NCBI GenBank assembly: GCA_044222245.1
Contig: JBGANQ010000052.1
Span: 1 to 64,000, forward strand
Direction: 5' to 3'
From: CALFML01 sp044222245
GTDB taxonomy: Bacteria; Myxococcota_A; Polyangia; Palsa-1104; JAEUJZ01
DNA: 64,000 nt
Part shown: one piece after another, positions 26,578 through 35,860 of the stretch
Layout of the letters: every line of letters begins with the position of its first letter
How positions within the stretch are numbered: the stretch's first letter is position 1
Translations under genes and position numbers: made by a program
Notes under the pieces: model-generated
What the model was told of the DNA's origin: nothing
Seen by the model: only the letters and a program-made list of their open reading frames with translations
The model's database searches: none

Positions 26578-27543
26578 ATGACGCACACGAGCAAGACTGG
26601 AGCGGCGACCAGCCGCAAGAAGATTGTCCTTATTGGGGCCGGCAACATCGGTGGTGAGCTGGCGGCGCTCATCGCCCGTAAGGAGCTCGGCGATGTGGTG
26701 CTGCTGGACATTCCGGAGAAGGAGGGCCTGTGCAAGGGCAAGGCGCTCGATCTGGAGCAGAACGGAGCCGTGCTCGGCTACGACTGCCGCATCACCGGCA
26801 CCGCCAACTACGCCGACACCGCGGGCGCCGATGTGGTCATCGTCACCGCCGGCGTGCCGCGCAAGCCGGGCATGTCGCGCGACGACCTTTTGTCGATCAA
26901 CCTGAAGATCATGCGCAACGTGGCGCAGAACCTCAAGGAGCACTGCCCCAAGGCGTTCGTCATCATCATCTCGAACCCGCTCGACGCGATGGTCTTTGAG
27001 TGCGCCAAGCTCACCGGCTTCCCCAAGAGCCAGGTGTGCGGCATGGCCGGCGTGCTCGACTCGGCGCGGCTGCAGCTATTTTTGGCCCGCGAGCTCAACT
27101 GCAGCGTCAAGGACGTGCGGGCGATGGTGCTCGGCGGCCACGGCGATACGATGGTGCCGGTCACCGGGTACTGCACGGTCAACGGCGTGCCGGTCAAGCA
27201 GCTCATCTCCCCCGAGCGGCTGGCGGCGATCGTTGCCCGCACCGCAGGCGGCGGCGGCGAGCTGGTCAAGCTCATGGGCACCTCGGCCTACTACGCCCCG
27301 GCCACCGCGGCGGTGGCGATGGCGGAGTCGTACCTGCTCGATCAGAAGCGGCTGCTCGCGGCGGCGGTGTACTGCGACGGCGAGTACGGCATCAAGGACC
27401 TGTACATCGGCGTCCCGGCGATCATCGGCAGCGGCGGCGTCGAGAAGGTCGTCGAGATCGCGCTGTCGGATGAGGAGAAGGCGGCCCTGCACAAGAGCGT
27501 CGCTGCGGTGCGCGAGCTGGTCGACGCCGGAGCGAAGCTGTAG
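26578..27543 (+). CDS. mdh: Malate dehydrogenase
   Basis: An LDH-like NAD-dependent malate dehydrogenase of the TCA cycle, oxidising malate to oxaloacetate. The NAD loop is LIGAGNIGGELA. The substrate-binding and catalytic residues are in GVPRKPGMSRDDLL, IISNPLDAMVFECAKLTGF (Asn and Asp) and MVLGGHGDTMVPV, which holds the catalytic His. The length of 321 residues is typical. A good AAGGAG site precedes it. sucC starts three bases after its stop, giving the mdh-sucC-sucD operon. Confidence 0.96.
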   Translation: MTHTSKTGAATSRKKIVLIGAGNIGGELAALIARKELGDVVLLDIPEKEGLCKGKALDLEQNGAVLGYDCRITGTANYADTAGADVVIVTAGVPRKPGMSRDDLLSINLKIMRNVAQNLKEHCPKAFVIIISNPLDAMVFECAKLTGFPKSQVCGMAGVLDSARLQLFLARELNCSVKDVRAMVLGGHGDTMVPVTGYCTVNGVPVKQLISPERLAAIVARTAGGGGELVKLMGTSAYYAPATAAVAMAESYLLDQKRLLAAAVYCDGEYGIKDLYIGVPAIIGSGGVEKVVEIALSDEEKAALHKSVAAVRELVDAGAKL

Positions 27544-27545
27544 CC

Positions 27546-28739
<1,194 letters not shown>

Positions 28740-28752
28740 GGGAGGAGCGAGC

Positions 28753-29649
28753 ATGGCAATCCTTGTAGACAAGAACACGCGCCTGCTGGTGCAGGGCATC
28801 ACCGGCAAGACCGGCTCCTTCCATACGCAGAAAGCGCTCGAGTACGGGACCAACGTGGTCGCCGGAGTCACCCCGGGCAAGGGCGGCAGCCAGGCCAAGT
28901 TCGAGGCTCAGCCGAGCGTGCCGGTCTTTGATACGGTGGCCGATGCGGTGCACAAGACGGGCGCCAATGCGACGGTGATCTACGTGCCGCCGCCGGTCGC
29001 CGCCGATGGCATCCTGGAGGCGATCGCCGCTGGGATTGAGCTGGTGGTGTGCATCACCGAGGGCATCCCGGCCATCGACATGATCCGCGTGCGCCGCGTG
29101 CTGGACGCGCAGACGGGGCCGCACAAGACGCGCCTGGTCGGCCCGAACTGCCCGGGGGTGATCACGCCCGAGCAGTGCAAGATCGGCATCATGCCGGGCT
29201 ACATCCACAAGGCAGGCGACATCGGGGTGGTCTCGCGCTCGGGCACGCTCACTTATGAGGGCGTGCACCAGCTGACGAGCCTGGGCCTTGGCCAGTCGAG
29301 CTGCGTGGGCATCGGCGGCGATCCGGTCAAGGGGATGGACTTCATCGACGTGCTGACGCTGTTCGAGCAGGACCCGGGCACGCGGGCGGTGCTGATGATG
29401 GGCGAGATCGGCGGCTCCTCGGAGGAGGAGGCGGCGGCGTTTGCCAAAAAGCACATGAAGAAGCCGGTGGCGGCGTTCATCGCGGGGCAGACGGCGCCGC
29501 CGGGGCGGCGGATGGGGCACGCGGGGGCGATCATCGCGGGGGGCAAGGGCACGGCCAAGGACAAGATCAGTGCGCTGCGCGATGCGGGCATCGCGGTGGC
29601 GCTGACGCCGGCCGAGCTGGGCAAGACGCTGCAGTCCGTTCTTCGCTAG
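28753..29649 (+). CDS. sucD: Succinyl-CoA synthetase alpha subunit
   Basis: The alpha subunit of succinate-CoA ligase, binding CoA and carrying the phospho-His. The sequence opens with MAILVDKNTRLLVQGITGKTGSFHTQ and the CoA-binding GGSQAKF. It continues with GPNCPGVITPEQCKIGIMPG, SRSGTLTYE, and the active-site His in GRRMGHAGAII. It has 298 residues, slightly longer than E. coli SucD. ATG 28753 follows GGAGGAG. It is the last gene of the mdh-sucC-sucD operon and is followed by a hairpin at 29774-29811. Confidence 0.97.
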   Translation: MAILVDKNTRLLVQGITGKTGSFHTQKALEYGTNVVAGVTPGKGGSQAKFEAQPSVPVFDTVADAVHKTGANATVIYVPPPVAADGILEAIAAGIELVVCITEGIPAIDMIRVRRVLDAQTGPHKTRLVGPNCPGVITPEQCKIGIMPGYIHKAGDIGVVSRSGTLTYEGVHQLTSLGLGQSSCVGIGGDPVKGMDFIDVLTLFEQDPGTRAVLMMGEIGGSSEEEAAAFAKKHMKKPVAAFIAGQTAPPGRRMGHAGAIIAGGKGTAKDKISALRDAGIAVALTPAELGKTLQSVLR

Positions 29650-29773
29650 ACGCGCCGGGGGAGACGCCCGCGGGGCAGCCTGGGTTGGCGCGGGTGTCTC
29701 CGTCTTGGTTGCGCTCGATAAAGTTTTTGGGTCACCGGCGGGGTATGGATCGGCGCGGGTCCCCCTTCCCTGC

Positions 29774-29811
29774 GATCTTTTTTTGCCAGCTGGCGCTGAC
29801 AAAAAAAGATC
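29774..29811. other. Long near-perfect palindrome between sucD and msrA
   Basis: A 38-bp inverted repeat: 17-base arms at 29774-29790 and 29795-29811 pair with a single C-A mismatch around a TGGC loop. Each strand reads GATC, then T7, then a GC-rich core, then A7, then GATC. The T-run is on the 5' side of the core, opposite to a normal intrinsic terminator, where U's follow the stem. It lies between convergent genes and may still act as a bidirectional terminator or RNA-stability element. Confidence 0.6.
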
Positions 29812-29874
29812 TCCGGTCGGCCCACGCCTGTTGGCTTCCGAAGGAGTTAGCAGGGGTGACCGAAGAGGGGGGTT

Positions 29875-30528
29875 TTAGCGAGGCTTGAGGCCGATGGGGC
29901 AGGCGACGCCGGTGCCGCCGTGGCCGCAGTAGCCGTGGGGGTTCTTGGCCAGGTACTGCTGGTGGTACTCTTCGGCGTAGTAGAACTCGGGGGCGGGGAG
30001 GATCTCGGTGGTGATGGCGGGGTAGCCGGAGGCTTGCAGGCTGCGCTGGTAGGCCTGCAGGCTGGCCTCGGCGGCGGCTTTCTGGGCGGCGGTGAAGCAG
30101 TAGATGCCGGAGCGGTATTGGGTGCCGGTGTCGGCGCCCTGGCGCATGCCTTGGGTGGGATCGTGGCCTTCCCAGAAGACCTTGAGGAGCTGCTCGTAGC
30201 TGATTTTCTTGGGGTCGTAGACGACGCGCACGACCTCGTTGTGGCCGGTGCGGCCGCTGCAGACCTGCATGTATGAAGGGTTGGGGGTGAGACCGGCGGC
30301 GTAGCCGACGGCGGTGCTGTAGACCCCGGGGGTCAGCCAGAACTGCTTCTCGGCGCCCCAGAAGCAGCCCATGCCGAACATGGCGAGCTCGGTGCCGGGG
30401 GGAAACGGCGGCACGAGGGAGTTTTGGTTGACGTAGTGCAGGGCGGGGACCGGCATCTTCACGCTGGTGCCCGGGAGGGCTTCCTCCTTGGTGGGCATGC
30501 GGAGCTTGCTCGGATCGATGAACCTCAT
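29875..30528 (-). CDS. msrA: Peptide-methionine (S)-S-oxide reductase MsrA
   Basis: Repairs oxidised methionine (S-sulfoxide) in proteins with thioredoxin as reductant. The active-site FGMGCFWGAEKQFW carries the catalytic Cys. The family strands YSTAVGYAAGLTPNPSY, RTGHNEVVRVVYDP and LLKVFWEGHDPTQGMRQGADTGTQYRSGIY are complete, and the C-terminal KNPHGYCGHGGTG offers a likely resolving Cys. The length is 217 residues, close to E. coli MsrA. No signal peptide is present, so it acts in the cytosol. It is convergent with the TCA operon. Confidence 0.96.
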   Translation of the reverse strand: MRFIDPSKLRMPTKEEALPGTSVKMPVPALHYVNQNSLVPPFPPGTELAMFGMGCFWGAEKQFWLTPGVYSTAVGYAAGLTPNPSYMQVCSGRTGHNEVVRVVYDPKKISYEQLLKVFWEGHDPTQGMRQGADTGTQYRSGIYCFTAAQKAAAEASLQAYQRSLQASGYPAITTEILPAPEFYYAEEYHQQYLAKNPHGYCGHGGTGVACPIGLKPR

Positions 30529-30630
30529 CGCAGGACCTCACGACTGGGTAAAACCCAGAGTATAGCCGCGCGGCAGGCGGTCGGCCTGCGCAAAGCGCGG
30601 CGTCCTGGGATCGGCCTCGAGCTTTCCGCT

Positions 30631-31101
30631 TCAGGGCACCAGCAGGTGGCGCCGCTCCAGGGTCTCGGGATGGACGAACCAGGCCGCCTTGCCGTCTTCG
30701 ATGAGCACGACCTGGCCCTTGCTCAGCGGCGGGAACGACGGCCGCCCGGCGAGGTAGGCGCAGAGCATGGAGATCCCGGGCTCGTGTCCGACCACGGCCA
30801 CCGCGGCGCCGCGGCTTGCAAGCTCGGCCGCGGCGACTCGCACCGGCACGCCGGGTACGAGCGCCGGCAGCGCCTCGATGAGGCCGAGGAAGTCGAGCCG
30901 CTCGGCCACCAGCTCGGCGGTCTGCACCGCGCGCACCAGGGGGCTGGTGAGCACGGCGTCGAGCTCGACCCCAGCCTCTTTGAGCACGCGCCCGACCTCG
31001 CGCATGGTCTTGCGACCCTTCTTGGTCAGGTAGCGCTGCTCGTCCGAGATGCCGGCGCCTTCGTCGACTGCGTGTCCGTGTCGAATCAGATAGACTTGCA
31101 C
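30631..31101 (-). CDS. sixA: SixA-like histidine phosphatase
   Basis: A short (156-residue) histidine-phosphatase-superfamily protein. The catalytic RHG is at residues 7-9 (VQVYLIRHGHAVDEG). The second His is in AVAVVGHEPGIS. The middle (YLTKKGRKTMREVGRVLKEAGVELDAVLTSPLVRAVQTAEL) matches SixA, which dephosphorylates phospho-His on HPt domains or PTS proteins. I chose GTG 31101 because the product then starts like E. coli SixA. The frame remains open upstream to 31254 through a GC-rich tandem repeat that I do not regard as coding. The start is divergent from the desaturase gene. Confidence 0.82.
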   Translation of the reverse strand: MQVYLIRHGHAVDEGAGISDEQRYLTKKGRKTMREVGRVLKEAGVELDAVLTSPLVRAVQTAELVAERLDFLGLIEALPALVPGVPVRVAAAELASRGAAVAVVGHEPGISMLCAYLAGRPSFPPLSKGQVVLIEDGKAAWFVHPETLERRHLLVP

Positions 31102-31178
31102 GACAGCAAGGGTGCCCAAGCGGGCGCTGCCTGTCAACGCGACCGAAGGTTGCTGGCGCCGATGCGATCGTTCTTGCT

Positions 31179-31244
31179 CCGGGCTGGCGCCGGGCTGGCG
31201 CCGGGCCTGCGCCGGGCCTGCGCCGGGCCTGCGCCGGGCCTGCG
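31179..31244. repeat. 11-bp GC-rich tandem repeat, six copies
   Basis: Six head-to-tail 11-mers occupy 31179-31244: two copies of CCGGGCTGGCG followed by four copies of CCGGGCCTGCG. The array lies in the 200-bp divergent gap between the sixA-like gene and the desaturase. Its period is not a multiple of three, so it is unlikely to be selected as coding sequence. It could be a regulatory array or a slippage-prone locus. Confidence 0.85.
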
Positions 31245-31301
31245 GCGAGGTCAATAACCCTGCAGCCTTCTAAAGAGCGGGGTTTTGTAATATATGGCCC
31301 C

Positions 31302-32603
31302 ATGATGATGCTTCGCTACCGGGCCGACCTCCGCACGATCGCCTTTATCTGCTTCTACTACGCGCTGCTCGCTGGCGAGTGGATGCTGGTGCCGGTGCGG
31401 TCGCCGGCGGCGGTGCCGCTTTTGATCCTGACGTGCCTTGTCGCCTGGCTGTGCGCCGTCATCACCCACAACACGCTGCACAGCCCGGTGTTTACGCGGC
31501 GCTGGGCCAACAAGCTGCTGCAGGTCGCGCTGTCGTGCGCCTACGGGTTTCCCGTCAGTGAGTACGTGCCGGGGCACAACCTCAGCCACCACAAGCACAC
31601 CCAGAAGCGCGCCGATTTGATGCGGACCTCGAAGGCGCCGTTTCGGATCAACATCCTCAACGTCTTTTACTTCTTCCCGCGCGTCGCCCTGGACATCTTC
31701 TTTCAGAACTACCGCTACGTCGCGGTGATGAAAGAGCAGCTGCCGCGCTGGCACCACCAGCTGCTGCTGGAGATCGCGTTTGTCTGGGGCTCCAAGCTCG
31801 CGCTGCTCATCCTCGACTGGCGCAAGGCGCTCGTGTTTGTCGTCGTGCCGCACCTGTTCGCGGTGTGGGGCATCACCAGCGTCAACTTCGTCCAGCACGA
31901 CGGCTGCGACGAGGATCACCCCTACAACCACTCGCGCAACTTCGTGGGTCGGATCTTCAACTGGATCACCTTCAACAACGGCTTCCACACCATCCACCAC
32001 GACCAGCCCGGCCTGCACTGGAGCCTGGCCGCCGACGCCCACTGGGCGCGCATCCACGGCCACATCCACCCGGCGCTAGAGCAGAAGTCGCTGGCGATCT
32101 ACCTGTTTCGCACCTTCATCTACCCCGGCCAGCGCCTGCGCTATGACGGCAAGCCCGTGCTGCTGCCGGTCGAGGGGGGGGGCCGCGCGCGCGGGTGCCG
32201 CAAGCACAGGTGCCGCAAGCGCAGGCGCCGCGGGCGCGGGTGCGGAGATTTGCAGGCCGCGGTCGCCGGTTTGTTATGGCCGGCGGCGGGCAGATGCGGC
32301 ATTCTCCGGCGAAAATGCTCGACAGGGACGCTTCTTTTTCGCCGCCGCAGCAGCGCCTGGCGCTGGCGCTGGCGCAGTCCATCATCCCCGGCAACGGGCA
32401 CATTCCGGCCGCCGACGACCACACCGTGCTGCAGACGCAGGAGCTGCTGGCCGAGCTCGGACCGGCGCTGCAGCGGCCGTTCGCGGCGGCGCAGCGGCTG
32501 CTCGATGGCGCCGCGATCGCCAGCACGGGCAAGCCGCTGCACGCCCTCTCGGCCGAGCGGCGCGATGCGCTGCTGCAGCGCTGGACCCGCGATCCGGTGC
32601 TGA
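31302..32603 (+). CDS. Membrane fatty acid desaturase-family protein, frame continuing past a G9 tract
   Basis: A di-iron membrane desaturase or hydroxylase. Three His boxes are visible: HNTLH (56-60), HNLSHHKH (92-99) and HTIHHD (about 228-233). Hydrophobic pairs lie around residues 12-30, 37-55 and 165-195. Desaturase homology ends near residue 290 (RLRYDGKPVLLPVE). The frame then meets a run of nine G (32174-32182) and continues to 32603 as Arg/Ser/Cys-rich sequence that overlaps the alcohol-oxidase gene in another frame. That tail is probably not native. Either the protein ends early through a frameshift, or a -1 shift fuses it to the next gene. It forms a cassette with the alcohol oxidase, aldehyde dehydrogenase and second desaturase. 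Confidence 0.75.
   Translation: MMMLRYRADLRTIAFICFYYALLAGEWMLVPVRSPAAVPLLILTCLVAWLCAVITHNTLHSPVFTRRWANKLLQVALSCAYGFPVSEYVPGHNLSHHKHTQKRADLMRTSKAPFRINILNVFYFFPRVALDIFFQNYRYVAVMKEQLPRWHHQLLLEIAFVWGSKLALLILDWRKALVFVVVPHLFAVWGITSVNFVQHDGCDEDHPYNHSRNFVGRIFNWITFNNGFHTIHHDQPGLHWSLAADAHWARIHGHIHPALEQKSLAIYLFRTFIYPGQRLRYDGKPVLLPVEGGGRARGCRKHRCRKRRRRGRGCGDLQAAVAGLLWPAAGRCGILRRKCSTGTLLFRRRSSAWRWRWRSPSSPATGTFRPPTTTPCCRRRSCWPSSDRRCSGRSRRRSGCSMAPRSPARASRCTPSRPSGAMRCCSAGPAIRC
32174..32239 (+). repeat. G9 tract followed by 15-bp repeats at the desaturase/oxidase junction
   Basis: Nine consecutive G (32174-32182) are followed at 32195-32239 by three 15-bp units (GTGCCGCAAGCACAG, GTGCCGCAAGCGCAG and a diverged third). 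No stop codon interrupts any of the three forward frames from the desaturase into the oxidase. In the oxidase frame the repeats encode Val-Pro-Gln-Ala-Gln units, a plausible linker. One extra G, or a -1 ribosomal shift, would join the two proteins. Confidence 0.8.
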
Positions 32604-34204
32604 AGCTGCCGGTGATGATCGTCGCGCTGGCCTACAAGATCGTCCACTTCGATCAGCCGCACGTGTACAAGGCGATGGGGCGCGAGCGCAACGTGGTCGG
32701 TCAGCTGGAGCAGCCGCGCTGGCTGTCGCAGGTGCACCGCGCCGAGACCTGGGACGGCGGCGACCTGGAGTGCGATGTCGTGGTGGTGGGCACCGGCGCC
32801 GGCGGCGCGGTGGTCGGCCGCGAGCTGGCCGAGCGCGGCCACGCGGTGGTGTTCGTCGAAGAGGGCGAGCACCACCGGCGCGACGTGTTCGATGGCAGCT
32901 CGCTCGGCGCCCACAAGCGGTTCTTCCGCTTCGCGGCCTCGGTCGGCAACGCCGTCATCCCGATCTTCATCGGTCGGCTGGTCGGCGGCTCGACCGCGGT
33001 GAACGGCGGCACCTGCTTCCGCACCCCGCCGTGGGTGCTCGACCGCTGGTGCGAGGAGCTTGACACCGACGAGTTCGCCGACGAGAACATGGCGCGCTAC
33101 TTCGACCGGGTGGAAGAGATCCTGCAGGTCGCGCCATCGCCGCGGGCGGTCGTGGGGCCGATCCAGGACGTGATCTCGCGCGGCTGCGAGCGGCTGGGCT
33201 TCAGCCACTTCGCGATCCGCCGCAATGCGCCCGGCTGCGACGGTAAGGGCTTCTGCGACTTCGGCTGCCGCACCGACGCCCGGCGCAGCACCAACATCTC
33301 GTATATCCCGCCGGCGCTGCAAGCCGGCGCGCTGTTGTTCACGGGCCTGACCGCCGACCGCGTGCTGCTAGATGGCGACCGCGCGGTGGGCTTGCAGTGC
33401 ACCACGCGCAGCGGGCGCACCCTGCGCGTGCACGCGCGCAAGGTGGTGCTGGCCGGGGGGACGGTGCCGACGCCGCTGCTCTTGCTCAAGCAGGGGCTGT
33501 GCAACAAGAGCGGTCAGGTCGGCCGCAACCTCACCCTGCACCCGAGCAGCGGCGTCTCGGGTCTGTTCGACCAGGAGATCCACGGCCCGCGCCACGTCCC
33601 GCAGGGCTACGGCTGCGATCACTTCCTGCGCGCCGGTGAGCTCATCACCGCGGCGCAGGCCGACACCAACTTCATGCCGATGCTGTTTCCCTTCACCGGC
33701 CAGCACCTCATGCAGACCCTGGAGCTGACGCCGCGCATCGGCTCGCTGGCGGTGCTCATCCGCGATGAGACGCGCAACGGGCGGGTGTGGCGCAAGGTCG
33801 GCGGCCAGCCGGCGATCACGTATAACCTGACGGCCAAGGACACGGCGCTGTTGCACCAGGCGATGGTCCACGCGGCCGAGATCCTGGTGGCAGCGGGGGC
33901 GAGCCGGCTTTACCCGGTGTGCATGTCGCTGCCGATGATCGAGAGCCGCGACCTCGACAAGCTGCGTAAGCTGCGGCCGACGGCGATGGAGATGTCGCCG
34001 ATCAGCTACCATCCGCTTGGCACCTGCCGCATGGGCAAAAATCCGCGCGACAGCGTGGTGGGCCTGGACCACCAGAGCCACGAGGTGCGCGGGCTGTACA
34101 TCACCGATGGCAGCACGGTGCAGGGGCCGCTGGGCGTCAACCCGCAGATAACGATCATGGCGATGGCGACGCGGGCGGCCGAGCACATCGCAGCGGCGCT
34201 GTAG
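32276..34204 (+). CDS. GMC-family FAD oxidoreductase, long-chain alcohol oxidase type
   Basis: A flavoenzyme of about 640 residues. An N-terminal helical region (SFSPPQQRLALALAQSIIPGNGHIPAADDHTV ... HALSAERRDALLQRW) resembles the extension seen in long-chain fatty alcohol oxidases. The FAD-binding fold is CDVVVVGTGAGGAVVGRELAERG, followed by GGSTAVNGGTCFRTP and VVLAGGTVPTPLLLL. The C-terminal catalytic pair is His in SYHPLGTCRMG and Asn in GVNPQITIMAMA, both conserved in GMC enzymes. The frame is open from GTG 32195, but ATG 32276 avoids a low-complexity leader; ATG 32315 is a further option. Expected reaction: oxidation of a lipid alcohol to the aldehyde, which the neighbouring aldehyde dehydrogenase could take further. 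Confidence 0.88.
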   Translation: MAGGGQMRHSPAKMLDRDASFSPPQQRLALALAQSIIPGNGHIPAADDHTVLQTQELLAELGPALQRPFAAAQRLLDGAAIASTGKPLHALSAERRDALLQRWTRDPVLKLPVMIVALAYKIVHFDQPHVYKAMGRERNVVGQLEQPRWLSQVHRAETWDGGDLECDVVVVGTGAGGAVVGRELAERGHAVVFVEEGEHHRRDVFDGSSLGAHKRFFRFAASVGNAVIPIFIGRLVGGSTAVNGGTCFRTPPWVLDRWCEELDTDEFADENMARYFDRVEEILQVAPSPRAVVGPIQDVISRGCERLGFSHFAIRRNAPGCDGKGFCDFGCRTDARRSTNISYIPPALQAGALLFTGLTADRVLLDGDRAVGLQCTTRSGRTLRVHARKVVLAGGTVPTPLLLLKQGLCNKSGQVGRNLTLHPSSGVSGLFDQEIHGPRHVPQGYGCDHFLRAGELITAAQADTNFMPMLFPFTGQHLMQTLELTPRIGSLAVLIRDETRNGRVWRKVGGQPAITYNLTAKDTALLHQAMVHAAEILVAAGASRLYPVCMSLPMIESRDLDKLRKLRPTAMEMSPISYHPLGTCRMGKNPRDSVVGLDHQSHEVRGLYITDGSTVQGPLGVNPQITIMAMATRAAEHIAAAL

Positions 34205-34291
34205 CGGCGACTGCGCGCTATAGCGGCGACCGCGGCACCGCGATCGGCCCCGGTTAAGCGTGATTAGCCGCTGTCAATCGTGATAACGCGG

Positions 34292-35860
34292 TCAGCCGCG
34301 GAAGAAGGCGCGGATCGTGGCCAGCCGCTCGCGCAGCAAGAACGGCAGCTTCCAGGCGCCGCCCAGGTTGAACAGCTGCGCCTCGGACAGCAGGTGGCCG
34401 AGGTCGAACAGCGAGCGGTCAAACGGCATCCAGAACGGCTCGGGGTCGCTCGACTTGTCGATGGTGACGGCGCGCGGGCGGACGAAGGTGGGCAGGGCGA
34501 GCTCGCTGTTGGCGATGCCGAAGCCGGTCTCGCGGGTGCCGCTCCACGGCAGCTCGGGGATGGCGCCGGTATAGGCGTGGTTGTTGATATCGACGACGCC
34601 GACGTTGAGGCGGCCGGCCAGCTGCTCGGCGCGCTTGAGGTCGCGGGTCCAGATCGAGGCGCCCAGGCCGTAGCGGGAGCGGTTGATGCGGCGGATCGCC
34701 TCGGCGGGACCCTCGACGCGGATGATGGCGAGCACGGGGCCGAAGGTCTCCTCGCGAACCACCGCCATCTCATCGCTGCAGTGATCGAGCACGGTGGGCC
34801 GGTAAAACAGGCCGTGGCCGGTCGGCTCGCCGCCGCAGACTACAGTCGCGCCGCGGGCGCGGGCATCGGCGACCTGGGCGCACACGAGCTCGAACTGGGC
34901 GCGGGTGGCAAGCGGTGAGATGTCGGCGAAGTCCTCGGGTCCGATGCGCAGGCGGGCAAAGGCGCGGCCGAGGCGGCCGACCAGCTCGTCGGCGATCGCC
35001 TTGTCGACGTAGGCAAGCTCGATGGCGCCGCAGGCCTGGCCGACGTTGCTGAGCGTCCAGTGGGTGAGGCCGGCGACCGTGCGATCCAGATCGCAGTCGG
35101 GCAGGACGATGGCGGCGTCCTTGCCGCCCATCTCGATGCTCGAGGGGATGCCGCGCTCGGCGCAGCGCACCGCGACCGTGCGGCCGGCGCGCGGCGAGCC
35201 GGTGAACACGCAGGCGTCGATGCCGGCATCCAGCAGCGCCGCCCCCACCGCGCCGTCGCCGATCACCGCCGAGACAAGCCCCGCCGGCAGCTCGGCAGCG
35301 AGCAGCTCGACCAGCCAGCTGCTGGTGAGCGGCGTGTACTCCGAAGGCTTGAGGACCACGCCGTTGCCGGTGAGCAGCGCCGGCAGCAGCGAGCGGTAAA
35401 GGCCGGCGACCGGATAGTTCCATGGGGCGATGACGCCGATGACGCCGCGCGGGACGAAGTCGATGTAGGCGCTCTTGCCGCCGAACTTCAGCGGGTTCAT
35501 AAAGACGCTGCGGCGGGCGGTGGCGCGCTCGACGATGCCGGCCCACGCCTTGACGGTGTCGAGCGGCCCGAGCGCCTCGTTGAACAGGCCCTCGATCGCC
35601 AGCTTGCCCATCTCGTCACGGGCCAGCGCCATCACCTCGCCGCGGCGGCGCAGCATGTTCTTGGCGGCGCGCACCAGCGGCTCGCGGCGCTCGGCAAACG
35701 GCAGCTCGCGCCAGCTGGCCTGCGCGGCGCGGGCGCGGGCGACGGCGGCGGCGACCTCGGAGGGAGAGGCGGCGGGCACCGGATCGAGGGGCCGCAGGTC
35801 GAGCGGGCAGCTGCGAGCCAGAAAGGTCTTGTGGGTGGCGGTGTCGCTGCTCGGGTTCAT
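34292..35860 (-). CDS. Aldehyde dehydrogenase family protein
   Basis: An NAD(P)-dependent aldehyde dehydrogenase of 522 residues. The cofactor strand APWNYPVAGLYRSLLPALLTGNGVVLKPSEYTP, the general base Glu in IEMGGKDAAIVLPD (about residue 242) and the nucleophile Cys in NVGQACGAIELAYVD (about 276) are all present. REETFGPVLAI and the GLGASIWTRDLKRAEQL stretch complete the fold. A C-terminal extension of about 60 residues (SLFDLGHLLSEAQLFNLGGAWKLPFLLRERL) might be a membrane-association element. ATG 35860 overlaps the stop of the upstream desaturase (ATGA), so the two are coupled. The frame remains open far upstream through the desaturase, but homology starts here. It is convergent with the alcohol oxidase and may oxidise its aldehyde product. 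Confidence 0.93.
   Translation of the reverse strand: MNPSSDTATHKTFLARSCPLDLRPLDPVPAASPSEVAAAVARARAAQASWRELPFAERREPLVRAAKNMLRRRGEVMALARDEMGKLAIEGLFNEALGPLDTVKAWAGIVERATARRSVFMNPLKFGGKSAYIDFVPRGVIGVIAPWNYPVAGLYRSLLPALLTGNGVVLKPSEYTPLTSSWLVELLAAELPAGLVSAVIGDGAVGAALLDAGIDACVFTGSPRAGRTVAVRCAERGIPSSIEMGGKDAAIVLPDCDLDRTVAGLTHWTLSNVGQACGAIELAYVDKAIADELVGRLGRAFARLRIGPEDFADISPLATRAQFELVCAQVADARARGATVVCGGEPTGHGLFYRPTVLDHCSDEMAVVREETFGPVLAIIRVEGPAEAIRRINRSRYGLGASIWTRDLKRAEQLAGRLNVGVVDINNHAYTGAIPELPWSGTRETGFGIANSELALPTFVRPRAVTIDKSSDPEPFWMPFDRSLFDLGHLLSEAQLFNLGGAWKLPFLLRERLATIRAFFRG

Noticed and set aside
29774..29811. Standard rho-independent terminator of sucD
   Set aside because: The T-tract precedes rather than follows the GC core on both strands, so the canonical hairpin-U-tract order is missing.
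30631..31254. Longer SixA-like protein starting at 31254
   Set aside because: The added N-terminus is translated 11-bp repeat DNA and does not resemble any family. The GTG at 31101 gives the expected SixA start.
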